From: CAYRVX01 sp964427875
GTDB taxonomy: Bacteria; Planctomycetota; Phycisphaerae; SM23-33
DNA length: 64,000 nucleotides
Direction: 5' to 3'
Assembly (NCBI GenBank): GCA_964427875.1
Contig: CAYRVX010000018.1
Span: 13,882-77,881, forward strand
Below the pieces are notes generated by a model. The model was not told the DNA's origin and made no database searches. It saw only the letters and a list, made by a program, of their open reading frames with translations. Made by a program: the position numbers and the translations under genes. Of this stretch, positions 30,855 to 39,346 are shown in pieces. Each line of letters begins with the position of its first letter. Positions within the stretch are counted from its first letter, which is position 1.

Positions 30855-31835
30855 TCAGCGGCAGCGTTCGAGCAGGTCCCGGTCAAGGGCGAGTGTCCTG
30901 AGGACGGGGTCGATCTCGGTGAGGAAGCGTTTCCCGTCGGCGTAGTACCCGGCCGTGGGGGCCAGGTCGGCGATCCGGGCGGCCCAGTAGCGGTTGAGCA
31001 GCTCCATGAACAGCTCTCGCAGGTACTTGCTGGTCATGCTCGCCAGCGCGACGGGCAGGTGGAGGCGGTCGAACTCGACGCCGAAGCGCAGCTCCATGCC
31101 TCGCCGGCGGTCGGAGATCCAATAGCCGCTGCGCTTCTGGGATTCGCCAAGGATCTTGAAGTCGCATCGCCCGAAGACCCGCTGGAGCCCGCGGCGGTAG
31201 TGAATCCGCCCGCCGTGACGGTCGACGCAGATTCGCACCGCCCCGGGTGGGCCGCTTCGCCAGAGCTTGCGCCAGAGGTGCACGAACAGCCGGCTGTTCA
31301 CGTCGAACAGTGTCGTGGACTTGTTCTGCGTGGCCTGGACGGTCCGGTTGTATTCGCCGACGAGGACCACCTCCGACCGCATGGCCACGAGGCGCACGCG
31401 TGCGTTGCTCATCGCTGCGGCCAGCGCGTTGCCCGTCAGGGCCATGTCGGTAGCGCTGATGCAGTGCGGCAGGGGCAGGTCGGCCCCGGCGTACCAGGGA
31501 TACTCCGCCAGCCGGTCGGCCGCCCCGGGCGAGAGAACGCCCAGGAGCTGGCGCAGGGAGGAGACGCGGACGCCGCGTGTGGCGAGCACGGCCAGCACGC
31601 CGCGCTCCAGGTGCTCCAGGGCGTTGGGCCTCTTGCGGTGGAAGAGCCTCTTGCTGTCGCCGATGGCCACCGCCCCGGCGCGGCGCCCGGGCTTGCGGGC
31701 GACGGCGCCGGCCAGCAGCTTCCAGAGATCCGCGTCCAGGCGCGCATCGGGAAGCTCGAAGGCCACCGCCGAGACCACCAACGGCCCGAGCACCGGCCCG
31801 TAGCCCGCCTCATCTATGCCGGCAACGACCGCCAA
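30855..31835 (-). CDS. Ribonuclease HII-like protein, enlarged and divergent
   Basis: 326 residues. The N-terminus GIDEAGYGPVLGPLVVSAV (about 6-24) is the RNase HII signature, with the Asp-Glu pair of the active site. Further acidic positions are in AIGDSKRLFHRKR (the GDSK motif) and ICVDRHGG (a D in the place of the third acidic residue). The usual final segment is replaced by VALASMTSKYLRELFMELL, where the fourth acidic residue is not obvious. RNase HII is usually about 200-220 residues, so more than 100 extra residues lie in the middle. It may be a nuclease of different specificity. The gene sits 24 bases after the aldo-keto reductase gene on the same strand. Confidence 0.75.
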   Translation of the reverse strand: MAVVAGIDEAGYGPVLGPLVVSAVAFELPDARLDADLWKLLAGAVARKPGRRAGAVAIGDSKRLFHRKRPNALEHLERGVLAVLATRGVRVSSLRQLLGVLSPGAADRLAEYPWYAGADLPLPHCISATDMALTGNALAAAMSNARVRLVAMRSEVVLVGEYNRTVQATQNKSTTLFDVNSRLFVHLWRKLWRSGPPGAVRICVDRHGGRIHYRRGLQRVFGRCDFKILGESQKRSGYWISDRRRGMELRFGVEFDRLHLPVALASMTSKYLRELFMELLNRYWAARIADLAPTAGYYADGKRFLTEIDPVLRTLALDRDLLERCR

Positions 31836-31859
31836 GATGTGCTCCCTCTGCCTTAGGCG

Positions 31860-32987
31860 CTACTGCCCGGGGGTCTTCGTCAGCGCCTCGTGGGCCTCCT
31901 TGAGCTGCTGGCGGATGGGGATGTCCTGGGGGCACTTCTCCTCGCACTCGCCGCACTCCGTGCAGGCGTCGGCCTTGTTGCCCTTGTCCCATCCATGGCC
32001 CAGCCGGGCGTAGTCCGCCCGCGCGGACTCCCACAGGCCGTACACGCGGCCGCGGTTGTAGCGATCGAAGATCTTCGGGATGGCCACCTCCTCGGGGCAC
32101 GGCTGGCAGTACCCGCAGCCGGTGCAGTACAGGTCGGCCATCCCCTTCAGGCGGTCGAGGTGCTCGTCGATAGCGGCCTTGTCCTCCTCCGAGAGGCCGA
32201 CCTCGTCCGAGGCGGTGACGAGGTTCTCCTCGACCTGCTGCATCGTGCTCATGCCCGAGAGGGCCACGGTGACGTTGGGGTTGGCGAGCACGAACCGCAG
32301 GGCCAGCTCCGGCACGCGGTCGATGTTGGGCAGCGCGCTTTCCAGCACGTCGCTGTCCCCGCCGAGCCGCCCGCCGCCGACGGGTCCCATCACGACCACG
32401 CCGACGCCCTTTTCGCGGGCGTAGGCGATGCCGTCTTCGAGCTTGCGGTCCAGCATGTTGTACTGGAGCGTGATCGAGGCCGGGTAGCCCGTATCCACGA
32501 TCTTCCGCAGCGCCTCGTTGTCGTCGTGAAAGGACACGCAGACGTGCTTGACGAGCCCCTGGTCCGCGGCCTTGCGCATCCACTTGCCGACGCGCGGCTC
32601 GATGCTCTCCGCCCATCTCTTCCAACTGATGCCGTGGTGGTTGTAGATGTCGATGCACTCGAGCCCCAGCAGGCGGAGGGAGTCCTCCAGGTTCTTCCAC
32701 CAGTCGGCCTCTTCCTCGCCGTAGTAGTGGTTCTTGGTGGAGACGACGATCTTCTCCCGCCAGCCCTTCAGCGCCGCGCCGACGGCCCGCTGGCTGTCCC
32801 GGTTGCCGTATCCCACGGCCGTGTCGATGTAGTTGACGCCGCCCTCGAACGCCCGGTGAATCATCGGAACGGCCAGTTCATCGTTGACGCGTGCCTCCTC
32901 GCCCTCGCCGAGCATCGGCAGGCGCATGGCGCCGAAGCCCAGTTGGGAGACCCTCAGACCCGTCCGTCCCAGTTCGCGGTAAATCAC
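31860..32987 (-). CDS. Aldo/keto reductase with C-terminal 4Fe-4S ferredoxin-like domain
   Basis: 375 residues. The aldo-keto reductase barrel (about 1-280) starts YRELGRTGLRVSQLGFGAMR; its tetrad residues are visible in NYIDTAVGYGN (Asp, Tyr), VVSTKNHYY (Lys) and IDIYNHHG (His). The C-terminal part has two cysteine clusters, CTGCGYCQPCPEEV and CTECGECEEKCPQDIP, each fit for a 4Fe-4S cluster. This fused architecture is common in anaerobes, where the electron donor may be ferredoxin-linked. The substrate is unknown. It is divergent from the manC gene. Confidence 0.93.
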   Translation of the reverse strand: MIYRELGRTGLRVSQLGFGAMRLPMLGEGEEARVNDELAVPMIHRAFEGGVNYIDTAVGYGNRDSQRAVGAALKGWREKIVVSTKNHYYGEEEADWWKNLEDSLRLLGLECIDIYNHHGISWKRWAESIEPRVGKWMRKAADQGLVKHVCVSFHDDNEALRKIVDTGYPASITLQYNMLDRKLEDGIAYAREKGVGVVVMGPVGGGRLGGDSDVLESALPNIDRVPELALRFVLANPNVTVALSGMSTMQQVEENLVTASDEVGLSEEDKAAIDEHLDRLKGMADLYCTGCGYCQPCPEEVAIPKIFDRYNRGRVYGLWESARADYARLGHGWDKGNKADACTECGECEEKCPQDIPIRQQLKEAHEALTKTPGQ

Positions 32988-33276
32988 TTCAATTCCTTTC
33001 GCAAGAACCAGACTGATCGCGTGTCGATCCGCCCGGGATTATACACACCCGGATCGCCCGAGGCCAAACCGCGACTGCCACGACGGACGCCCGGCGCCGG
33101 CGGCTTACGCCGGCGGCTTATCCCGCCGGCCAAATCCTTTCGGGCCTTCGGCCGTGAAATCCCCAAAACGCTAATGCTCCCTGGGCGGGCGGGGGCGTGA
33201 CAGTGACGATGGGTATTGGTACAGTGAAACTGCACGTCGCGAACGGGACGTTCTGACGACGCGGCAAAGGAACTGC

Positions 33277-34353
33277 ATGATGCGCTATGCGGTGATCATG
33301 GCGGGTGGAGCGGGCAAGCGGCTCTGGCCGCTCAGCCGGATGAACCGGCCGAAGCAGCTTCTGCCCCTCCTGGGCGGAAGGAGCCTGCTGGAGCTGGCCG
33401 TCGAGCGGCTCGGGGGGCTGTTCGCCGACGACAGGATCTGGATCATCACGAATGCCGAATACGCCGCCCAGATCCGCCAGGCGCTGCCGGACACCCCGGC
33501 TGAGAACATCGTCGGCGAACCCCAAGGCAGGGACACCGCCAACGCCATCGCCCTGGCGGCGGAGCTGATCGCCGCGCGGGACGAAGCGGCCACGATGGCC
33601 GTCTTCACCGCCGATCACGTGATTCGCCCGCAGGAGAGTTTCGCCGAGGCGGTCGGGACGGCCTGCGGGGCCGCCGAGGCGAACCGCGACGCGCTGCTGA
33701 CGTTCGGGGTCCGCCCGACCTGGCCGCACACCGGCCTGGGCTACATCCACTGCGGCGACGAGCTGGCAGACGGCGTCCGAAGAGTGATCGCCTTCAAGGA
33801 GAAGCCCGAGCACCACCTGGCCCGCCTGTACGTGGACAGCGGCGAGCATTTCTGGAACAGCGGCATGTTCGTCTGGACGCTGGGCGCGATCCGCTCGGCC
33901 CTGGAGGAGTTCCTGCCGCAGTCCGTGCGGAAGCTCGAGCCCGTCGGACGGGCCGCCCGCCAAGGGCGAGACATCGCCGCCCCACTGGCCGAAGCCTACA
34001 CGGCGCTCGAGAAGATCAGCATCGACTACGCCGTCATGGAGAAGGCCGCCAAGGTCCTCATGGTCGAGCTGAACTGCGAGTGGCTGGACGTGGGCTCCTG
34101 GCCGGCCCTGGAGGACGTCACGGAGCTCGACGAGGCCGGCAACGCCGTCGTGGCCGCCAACACCGTCGTGATGGACAGTTCCCGCAACGTGATCGTCTCG
34201 GAGGGCGATCACATGCTCGCCGTGCTGGGAATGGACGACTGCATCGTCGTGCACTCGCCCGACGCGACGCTCGTCTGCAACCGCTCCGACTGCCAGCGGC
34301 TGAAGGAGCTGGTGGAGCTGGTGGAGAAGAAGTACGGCAAGAAGCTCATCTGA
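33277..34353 (+). CDS. manC: Mannose-1-phosphate guanylyltransferase
   Basis: This 358-residue nucleotidyltransferase makes GDP-mannose from mannose-1-phosphate and GTP for polysaccharide and glycan synthesis. Seen: VIMAGGAGKRLWPLSRMNRPKQLLPL split as the GGxGxRLWPLSR nucleotide loop and the PKQ motif, EPQGRDTANAIALAA, the Asp of FTADHVI, GLGYIHCG, FKEKPEHHLA and FWNSGMFVW. It ends after the catalytic fold and a short helix, without the isomerase domain of the bifunctional type. Two ATGs (33277 and 33280) follow AAAGGAACTGC; either may be used. Its stop overlaps the start of ruvX (TGATG). Confidence 0.93.
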   Translation: MMRYAVIMAGGAGKRLWPLSRMNRPKQLLPLLGGRSLLELAVERLGGLFADDRIWIITNAEYAAQIRQALPDTPAENIVGEPQGRDTANAIALAAELIAARDEAATMAVFTADHVIRPQESFAEAVGTACGAAEANRDALLTFGVRPTWPHTGLGYIHCGDELADGVRRVIAFKEKPEHHLARLYVDSGEHFWNSGMFVWTLGAIRSALEEFLPQSVRKLEPVGRAARQGRDIAAPLAEAYTALEKISIDYAVMEKAAKVLMVELNCEWLDVGSWPALEDVTELDEAGNAVVAANTVVMDSSRNVIVSEGDHMLAVLGMDDCIVVHSPDATLVCNRSDCQRLKELVELVEKKYGKKLI

Positions 34354-34820
34354 TGAGTCGCTGGCTGGGCATAGATCATGGGACCAAGCGGATCGGCATC
34401 GCCGCGGGGGGCACGTCCGACGGCATCGCCACTCCGGTGACGGCCGTTGGCGCCGAGCCGCAGGCCTTGGCCGCCGCGAAGATCCGCCAGCTCGCCGCCG
34501 ACTACGGCGCCGAGGGCGTGGTGGTCGGCTGGCCGTTGAACATGGACGGCAGCGAGGGCCCGCAGGGGCGCCTGGCCCGCGAGATGGCCCGGCAGCTCGC
34601 CGAAGCGACCGGCCTCGACGTTCGACTCTGGGACGAGCGGCTCAGCAGCTTTGCCGCCGACGAGGCCCTGGCCGGCACGTACACCCGCAAGAAGAAGAAG
34701 GCCCGTCAAGACGCCGTGGCGGCCAGCATCATGCTCGGTCACTTCCTGACCGCCGACGGCCCGGCCACCGCCCCCCGCCCGGACGAGGCCGCTGCGGAGC
34801 CGCCGTCAAGTTCGCGCTGA
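34353..34820 (+). CDS. ruvX: Putative pre-16S rRNA nuclease / Holliday junction resolvase YqgF
   Basis: 155 residues with an RNase H-like fold. GIDHGTKRIGIAAG opens the protein with the catalytic Asp; VVVGWPLNMDGSEGPQG, WDERLSSFAADEAL (Glu) and KKARQDAVAASIML (final Asp) are the YqgF family blocks. A Pro/Ala-rich C-terminal tail of about 20 residues is extra. The start codon overlaps the manC stop as TGATG, so translation is probably coupled. Confidence 0.93.
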   Translation: MSRWLGIDHGTKRIGIAAGGTSDGIATPVTAVGAEPQALAAAKIRQLAADYGAEGVVVGWPLNMDGSEGPQGRLAREMARQLAEATGLDVRLWDERLSSFAADEALAGTYTRKKKKARQDAVAASIMLGHFLTADGPATAPRPDEAAAEPPSSSR

Positions 34821-34922
34821 TATGCCTGCGCGGCAGGCGCGGCCCACGTGGGCAATCGGGCACGTCCACGGGAGAGAAACGAGAAGTCCCCTTTCCCTGC
34901 GGTCCGGCGGCACAGACCGCCG

Positions 34923-34950
34923 GTGAGATGAGCTGGACGGCTCGTCTCAC
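34923..34950. terminator. Hairpin between convergent ruvX and FHA genes
   Basis: An 11-bp stem, GTGAGATGAGC against GCTCGTCTCAC (one G-T pair), encloses a 6-base loop. It lies between convergent genes, a position typical of bidirectional terminators, but has no T-run. Confidence 0.4.
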
Positions 34951-34996
34951 GGGCCGCCTGCTGGTTGAGCAACTGCCGGCCGGCGGCGAGGCGCCG

Positions 34997-35512
34997 CTAC
35001 TCCTTCTTCTCTTTCTTCTCGCCTTCGGCGGCCAGGGCCTCCAGGGCGGCGATCGGATCGATTTCTTCGGTAGGAGCTTCGGTGGCGGTGAAAACGTCCG
35101 TCTCTCTGCCCTCGATCTGGGCGGCCACGTCGGCCTCGAGCTCGACGATCTCGTCTTCGCTCTCGCCGGCCTCGACCTTCCTCTCGGCGGCGGTCTTGAT
35201 GGGGATGATCTCCTCGGGGACGCCGTCGATCTGGACGGTAAAGACGATGGGCCCGACGACGAGGCGGTCGCCGGCCGCCAGCGGGCACTCGTTGATCCGC
35301 TTGTTGTTGACGTAGGTGCCGTTCGAGGAGGCCAGGTCCTTCACCTTCACCTCTTTCTCGGACAGGCCGACCTCACAATGGCGTCGCGAGACGTTCTCGA
35401 GGGGTACCTGAAGATCGCAGTTCTCCCCGCGCCCGATCACCGTTACCTCCTTGCTCACGTCGAAGTCCTTACGTCGCCCGTTGGGCCTGAACATTACGAG
35501 TTTGACGTCCAT
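34997..35512 (-). CDS. FHA-domain protein
   Basis: Start placed at 35512 (MDVKLVMFRPNGRRKDF), preceded by GGTAGGGCTGCCT; an ATG five codons earlier lacks such a site. It has 171 residues. The FHA domain (about 20-90) shows GRGENCDLQVPLENVSRRHC and DLASSNGTYVNNKRI, which carry the Arg, Ser-x-x-His and Asn residues that bind phosphothreonine. The rest is acidic and Ala-rich, ending in a Lys/Glu tail. It probably reads Ser/Thr-kinase signals; no kinase gene is nearby. It lies next to the pilus locus, where FHA proteins sometimes act in secretion control. Confidence 0.88.
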   Translation of the reverse strand: MDVKLVMFRPNGRRKDFDVSKEVTVIGRGENCDLQVPLENVSRRHCEVGLSEKEVKVKDLASSNGTYVNNKRINECPLAAGDRLVVGPIVFTVQIDGVPEEIIPIKTAAERKVEAGESEDEIVELEADVAAQIEGRETDVFTATEAPTEEIDPIAALEALAAEGEKKEKKE

Positions 35513-35785
35513 AGGCAGCCCTACCATTCAGTCAGGAAGCGACATTACGCTGAGATGAGAAGATGACATTCAAGGTCTACAGGAACCTATTGTATGACGT
35601 TCGTGGGGTCCTGCAAGGAAAATCGGGATGAAGTTTGCCCCCGCGACTGCCGGGGGCCGTACGTGCGGATGCCCTGCCGCGCGGCCTCCGGGGCCCTGGT
35701 ATCGGTTCGAGGGCCACGAGCCACCCGGGTGGCGTCGGAGGCGGCTGCGCGGCCGTTCTTGCGGCACGTGAGTCCGAGGTTTCGG

Positions 35786-35822
35786 GATGGTTGAAACGCA
35801 GGTCGCAGCGTTCGAACCATCG
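35786..35822. repeat. Imperfect palindrome, left copy
   Basis: The 14-base arms GATGGTTGAAACGC and the reverse complement of GATGGTTCGAACGC differ at two positions. The same palindrome, in perfect form, recurs at 36174. Both copies begin with GGGATGGTT. Confidence 0.7.
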
Positions 35823-35943
35823 GTAGCCGGTATCCTGCTCTGCTCTGCGAAGCGCTATGCAGAGCAGAGTAGCCGGCAGCCAGGAGCACCCGGGCCTTGG
35901 CACATGCGTGAGCCCAAGATCCATAGGTGGTTACCGGCTGTCG
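35821..35943 (+). ncRNA. Candidate structured RNA
   Basis: A 12-bp helix (35821-35832 with 35932-35943, two G-T pairs) closes a segment of 123 bases. Inside is a perfect 11-bp hairpin (CTCTGCTCTGC, 10-base loop, GCAGAGCAGAG, 35838-35869) and a smaller stem around 35896-35917 (GGCACA/TGAGCC). A terminator-like hairpin follows about 80 bases later on the plus strand. No known RNA class is recognised: no tmRNA, RNase P or SRP RNA signature is present. Orientation is inferred only from the terminator. Confidence 0.45.
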
Positions 35944-36020
35944 GCCGCGTTGGTATCGTGGCGAAGGGCCCGTCAACGGCGAGCCGACTGTAACCAAACA
36001 CTGGATCCTGCCGAACCAGG

Positions 36021-36065
36021 CCCAAACTCGGAATAATCCGCGTTTGGGTTCGTTTCGCATTTTTT
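36021..36065 (+). terminator. Intrinsic-terminator-like hairpin
   Basis: The stem CCCAAAC / GTTTGGG continues after one mismatch into CGGA / TCCG around an ATAA loop, and a run of six T follows 11 bases after the stem (36060-36065). The distance is longer than in classic intrinsic terminators. Confidence 0.5.
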
Positions 36066-36173
36066 ATCTATCCGCCGCCCTACTCTTCCTTACGATCCCC
36101 CCTTAGCAGGCATATACATCTCGCAGGCCTTTTTGCACAACGAAAACCAGCAGATTGCAGGAAAAACTGCGGG

Positions 36174-36207
36174 ATGGTTCAAACGCTGCTAGCTGCGTTT
36201 GAACCAT
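36174..36207. repeat. Perfect palindrome, right copy
   Basis: Perfect 13-base arms ATGGTTCAAACGC around TGCTAGCT. It is related to the palindrome at 35786 and together they bracket the RNA candidate and its terminator. Confidence 0.75.
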
Positions 36208-36210
36208 GCC

Positions 36211-36570
36211 GAGATTTCCGGTTTATGGCCCTGCGCTACTCAACGTCTCCGATTCGTGGGTCGATATAGCCTATATCCTCTGGGCTGGCTGGCGGTCCGG
36301 GACATAGTTTTGTCCAACCCCAGTTAAGATCGTATGTTGAGGTTAGAGCAAGGTGCAACGAGCGGAGACGGGCGATCTGGTCGGAAGACCGGTGCGCAAA
36401 GCGCTGGGTCCCCGGAGGATTGCAGCGCCGCCCGCACACTGTGCCCGCATGGTGCCGCGCCCTCCGCACACCTGGCTGGAGCCTGACGTAGCTTTGTTCT
36501 CATTCTGCCAGCTTTGGAGTGCCTGATGGCAACCGGAGTTATCAAAGGAAAGGCCCTGCCGATCGGAGTA
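36211..36570 (+). repeat. Duplicated leader, copy A (upstream of pilM)
   Basis: This stretch is clearly homologous to 40587-40935. Shared runs include GTTTRTGGC, GGGTCGATA, TATGTTGAG, AGAGCAAGGT, CAACGAGCGGA, GGGCGATCTGGTCGGAAG, GGTGCGCAAAGCGCTGGGTC and TTTGGAG-GCCTGATGGCA. The similarity passes through the pilM ATG into about the first 13 codons. Confidence 0.9.
36370..36433 (+). promoter_or_regulatory. Riboswitch-like three-way junction in the pilM leader (GEMM-like)
   Basis: P1 pairs GGGCG (36370-36374) with CGCCC (36429-36433). P2 is CTGGTC-GGAA-GACCGG with a GNRA tetraloop. The joining segment is TGCGCAAA, and P3 is GCGCTG (36401-36406) with CAGCGC (36423-36428), extended inside by GTCC/GGAT. 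The order (short P1, GNRA hairpin, GCAAAG-bearing joint, second hairpin) and the spacing around the tetraloop follow the GEMM (c-di-GMP-I) plan, and such switches often precede pilus genes. P3 is shorter than in known examples, so the class is not certain. Confidence 0.5.
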
Positions 36571-37614
36571 GACCTGGGAACCAGCGCGCTGAAACTGGCG
36601 CAACTGCGAGAGGCAAACGGCTCGTACGACCTCATCGGGGTCGGCTCGGCCGAACTGCCCCCCGAATGCCGAGGTGATTTCCAGACTCGACTGGACTTCT
36701 GTGTCCCGGCGATCAGGAGACTGCTGTCTACCAACGGGTTCCGCGGCCGGGAATGTGTCCTGAGCATTCCCGCGGCGGTCACCTTCGTTCACCACCTGAA
36801 GATTCCCAAGACGCCGCCGGAGCGGCTACAGGAGGCGGTCCTGCGGGAACTGCGCGGCAAGCTGCCCTTCCCGGCGGAGAAGGCGGAGGTCCGGCACGTG
36901 GTGGCCAGCGACGTGGTCGGGGAGGGCGAGGTGAGGCAGGAGGTGATCGTGGTGGCCGCGCCCCGGTCGGCCGTGACGGCGCAGCTTGCCATGGCCAGGC
37001 GGGCAAAGCTGGACGTGGCCGGGATCAACGTGGAATCCTGCGCGATCGTCGAGTGCTTCGGGAGGCTCTTCCGCCGGGCCAGCGATCAGAAGCGAGCGAT
37101 CCTCTTCGTGGACCTGGGCTATGCCAGCACGCAGGTCGTTCTGTCTCACGGCAGGCGGATCGTCTTTGCACGGAACATCGACGTCGCCGGGCGCAGCTTC
37201 GACGACGCGATCGCCGGGACTCTGGGCATCGCCCCGGACGACGCCGCCGGGATACGCCGCGAACTGGGGCGGGAAGACGAATCGGACGTCCGCGTCGTGG
37301 AGCTGCATGCGTGCATGGCCGAGGCGGTCAACGGGCTCGTCGATGAACTCACGCAGTGTCTTCGTTACTACGAGTCGGTCTTCCACAACCAGAGCATCGA
37401 ACGGGTGATCTTCCTCGGCGGCCAGGCCACAGACAAGTGGCTGTGCCGGTCGATCGCCCAACGGCTCAACCTGCCGGCGCAGATCGGCGACCCGCTGGTG
37501 CGGACCGGAAACGCCCAGCCCGCCGCATTGAACGGGGGGCTCGATCGCCGGGAGCCCCAACCGAGGTGGGCCGTGGCGGTCGGGTTGTCGCTTGGCGGCG
37601 GTCGAACCGCGTGA
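36526..37614 (+). CDS. pilM: Type IV pilus assembly protein PilM
   Basis: 362 residues of the actin-like PilM fold, which sits on the cytoplasmic face and binds the N-terminus of PilN. Seen: GVDLGTSALKLAQL (phosphate-1 motif, about residues 14-27), the LRELRGKLPFP segment, ILFVDLGYASTQVVLSHG (phosphate-2) and VIFLGGQATDKWL (adenosine motif). Start at ATG 36526 with TTGGAG 7 bases upstream. It follows a long structured leader and is followed by a ParA-like ATPase gene after about 140 bases rather than directly by pilN. Confidence 0.92.
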   Translation: MATGVIKGKALPIGVDLGTSALKLAQLREANGSYDLIGVGSAELPPECRGDFQTRLDFCVPAIRRLLSTNGFRGRECVLSIPAAVTFVHHLKIPKTPPERLQEAVLRELRGKLPFPAEKAEVRHVVASDVVGEGEVRQEVIVVAAPRSAVTAQLAMARRAKLDVAGINVESCAIVECFGRLFRRASDQKRAILFVDLGYASTQVVLSHGRRIVFARNIDVAGRSFDDAIAGTLGIAPDDAAGIRRELGREDESDVRVVELHACMAEAVNGLVDELTQCLRYYESVFHNQSIERVIFLGGQATDKWLCRSIAQRLNLPAQIGDPLVRTGNAQPAALNGGLDRREPQPRWAVAVGLSLGGGRTA

Positions 37615-37755
37615 ATCCAGGAACAGGTAGATACGCGCTGCCGGCCTGCCGCCGCCGGGCCACGTGCGGCGGCGCCGGCGGCATCGGGCCAACGCGGATT
37701 GCATGGTGTTGCTCACCGTGACGATGACGTCGGCTCAACGAGCTGGAAGAGGACC

Positions 37756-39222
37756 ATGCGAACCATAGCCATTGTCAACGAAAAGGGAGGAACCGGCAAG
37801 ACGACCACTGCGGTGAACCTCTCGGCAGCCCTGGGCAGCCTCGGGCAAAGGGTCCTCCTGGTCGACCTGGACGGGCAGGCCGCCTCGTCCCGATGGCTCG
37901 GCGTGGAAGAGGATAGCCGCCTGGCGGACGCACTGCTGCAGGGAGAGGGCCTCGAGCCGCTGGAAAACATCATGCCCGGCGTGTCGTTGGCCCCCGCGAC
38001 CGGCAAGCTGGACTCGGTGGCCCACGACCTGCGTCCCAGCCAGGGCGGACAGCTGCGCAAGGTCCTCGCGAAGGTCCACGACCAGTACGACCTCACGGTC
38101 ATCGACTGCCCGCCAAGCCTGGGCAATCGCCTGATCGGCAACGCCCTGTTGGCGGCGACACACGCCCTCGTGCCCGTGGAGACCTCGATCCTGGCCCTGG
38201 ACGGCCTGAAGATCCTGTTGACCACCCTCGAAGACGTACAGGAGGGCTTCGGCCACGAGATCGTGCTGGCCGGCGTGCTGGCCTGCCGATACGACCACCG
38301 CACCCGGCTGAGCCGCCTGGTCCTGGCAGAGCTCAGGCGAGCCCTGCCGGGCAAGGTGTTCCGGACGGTCATCCGTGAGAACGTGCGAATGCGCGAGTGC
38401 CCGGCCAGCGGGGAGAGCATCCTGACGTTTGCCCCTGATTCCCATGCGGCCGAAGACTACAAGACGCTGGCCGTGGAGATGCTCTCCCGCCCCGAGGCGT
38501 GGCAGAAGCCGCCCTCGTGGGCCACCGAGCAGGAGGATCAGCCCCTGGCCGGAAGCGAGCGATCCTCCGTGGACGACCTGCGGAGAAGCGCCGCGGCCAG
38601 CGTTCGTGCGGCCGCCTTCAAGGCCGGCCAGTGGAAGCCTGCCGCCGAGGCGACCGAGGTGCCCCAGGCGCAACAGGACGCCGAGCCGACGGAGACCGGG
38701 CCCGGCGGCGGGGGCGCCAGCCCGGAGGCCGACGATTCGCCGTACACGAACGTGAAGGCCTGCCTCAAGCGACTGGCCCAGGCGGAGGGCCGACTCGTCA
38801 CTGAGAAGGAAGAACAGGTGACCTCGCCCCCGGAGGCTGATGCTGTCACGCCGGGTGCCGAAGACGACAAGCCCGCCGACAGCGCCCAGCTTGCCCCTGT
38901 CGCCGAACCCGCCGCCGTTGCCGAACCCGACGCCAGCGCCGAACCGACCTCGACTTGCCCGCCGAGCGAGGCCCAGCCCCCTGCCGCGCCGGCGGAAGAG
39001 ACGCCGCCGGAGTCATCGGAGGATCAAACGGCCGGCGATGAAGACCGTCCCGGGCCGCAGGAGCCTTCCGAGAAGTACCCGGCCTTGCGGGCGTTCCTCC
39101 GCCAAATGGGGCGCGAGGGCGCCCCCCCGGATGTGCCCGGAACGGCGGCGCCAAGCGACGACGGAGCCGAACCGGTGGCAAGCGCCTCAGGTCCCGGCGT
39201 CTCTGGCGAAGAAAGCGGATAG
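37756..39222 (+). CDS. ParA/MinD-like ATPase with long Pro/Ala-rich tail in the pilus locus
   Basis: 488 residues. The start ATG 37756 follows AAGAGGACC. The deviant Walker A motif is EKGGTGKTTTAVNLS (about 9-23), with VLLVDLDGQAASSRWLG, VIDCPPSLGN (Walker B region) and VPVETSILALDGL as in ParA/Soj ATPases. The ATPase ends near residue 260; the remaining part is low-complexity, rich in Ala, Pro and Glu. Such ATPases place machines or plasmids in the cell; in this operon it may position the pilus or secretion apparatus. No ParB-like partner is seen. An insertion of this kind between pilM and pilN is not the usual order. Confidence 0.88.
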   Translation: MRTIAIVNEKGGTGKTTTAVNLSAALGSLGQRVLLVDLDGQAASSRWLGVEEDSRLADALLQGEGLEPLENIMPGVSLAPATGKLDSVAHDLRPSQGGQLRKVLAKVHDQYDLTVIDCPPSLGNRLIGNALLAATHALVPVETSILALDGLKILLTTLEDVQEGFGHEIVLAGVLACRYDHRTRLSRLVLAELRRALPGKVFRTVIRENVRMRECPASGESILTFAPDSHAAEDYKTLAVEMLSRPEAWQKPPSWATEQEDQPLAGSERSSVDDLRRSAAASVRAAAFKAGQWKPAAEATEVPQAQQDAEPTETGPGGGGASPEADDSPYTNVKACLKRLAQAEGRLVTEKEEQVTSPPEADAVTPGAEDDKPADSAQLAPVAEPAAVAEPDASAEPTSTCPPSEAQPPAAPAEETPPESSEDQTAGDEDRPGPQEPSEKYPALRAFLRQMGREGAPPDVPGTAAPSDDGAEPVASASGPGVSGEESG

Positions 39223-39346
39223 CGGACCGCCGACCTGGCGCAGCGGCGCCGGCAGGGGCTCGTCCGGCTCGGCCTTCCAGAGGCCGCGAGAGAAAACGGC
39301 CGACCGGGGGGGACAGACCGTTGGCAGAAGCCCTGGAGCGCGATGT

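Larger units (their letters stand above)
35513..36525. other. 1-kb non-coding region before the pilus operon
   Basis: No ORF has coding character, and base composition is clearly more AT-rich than the neighbours, especially 36040-36170. It holds two related palindromes, a folded RNA candidate, a terminator-like hairpin and the pilM leader, each listed separately. Confidence 0.7.

Noticed and set aside
33096..33121. Tandem CGCCGGCGGCTTA repeat before manC
   Set aside because: Only two units in a GC-rich spacer; too little to call a functional element.
38840..39346. N-terminal extension of the PilP/GspC-like protein
   Set aside because: It is a Pro/Arg-rich shadow of the ParA-like gene tail; ATG 39347 has a good ribosome-binding site.
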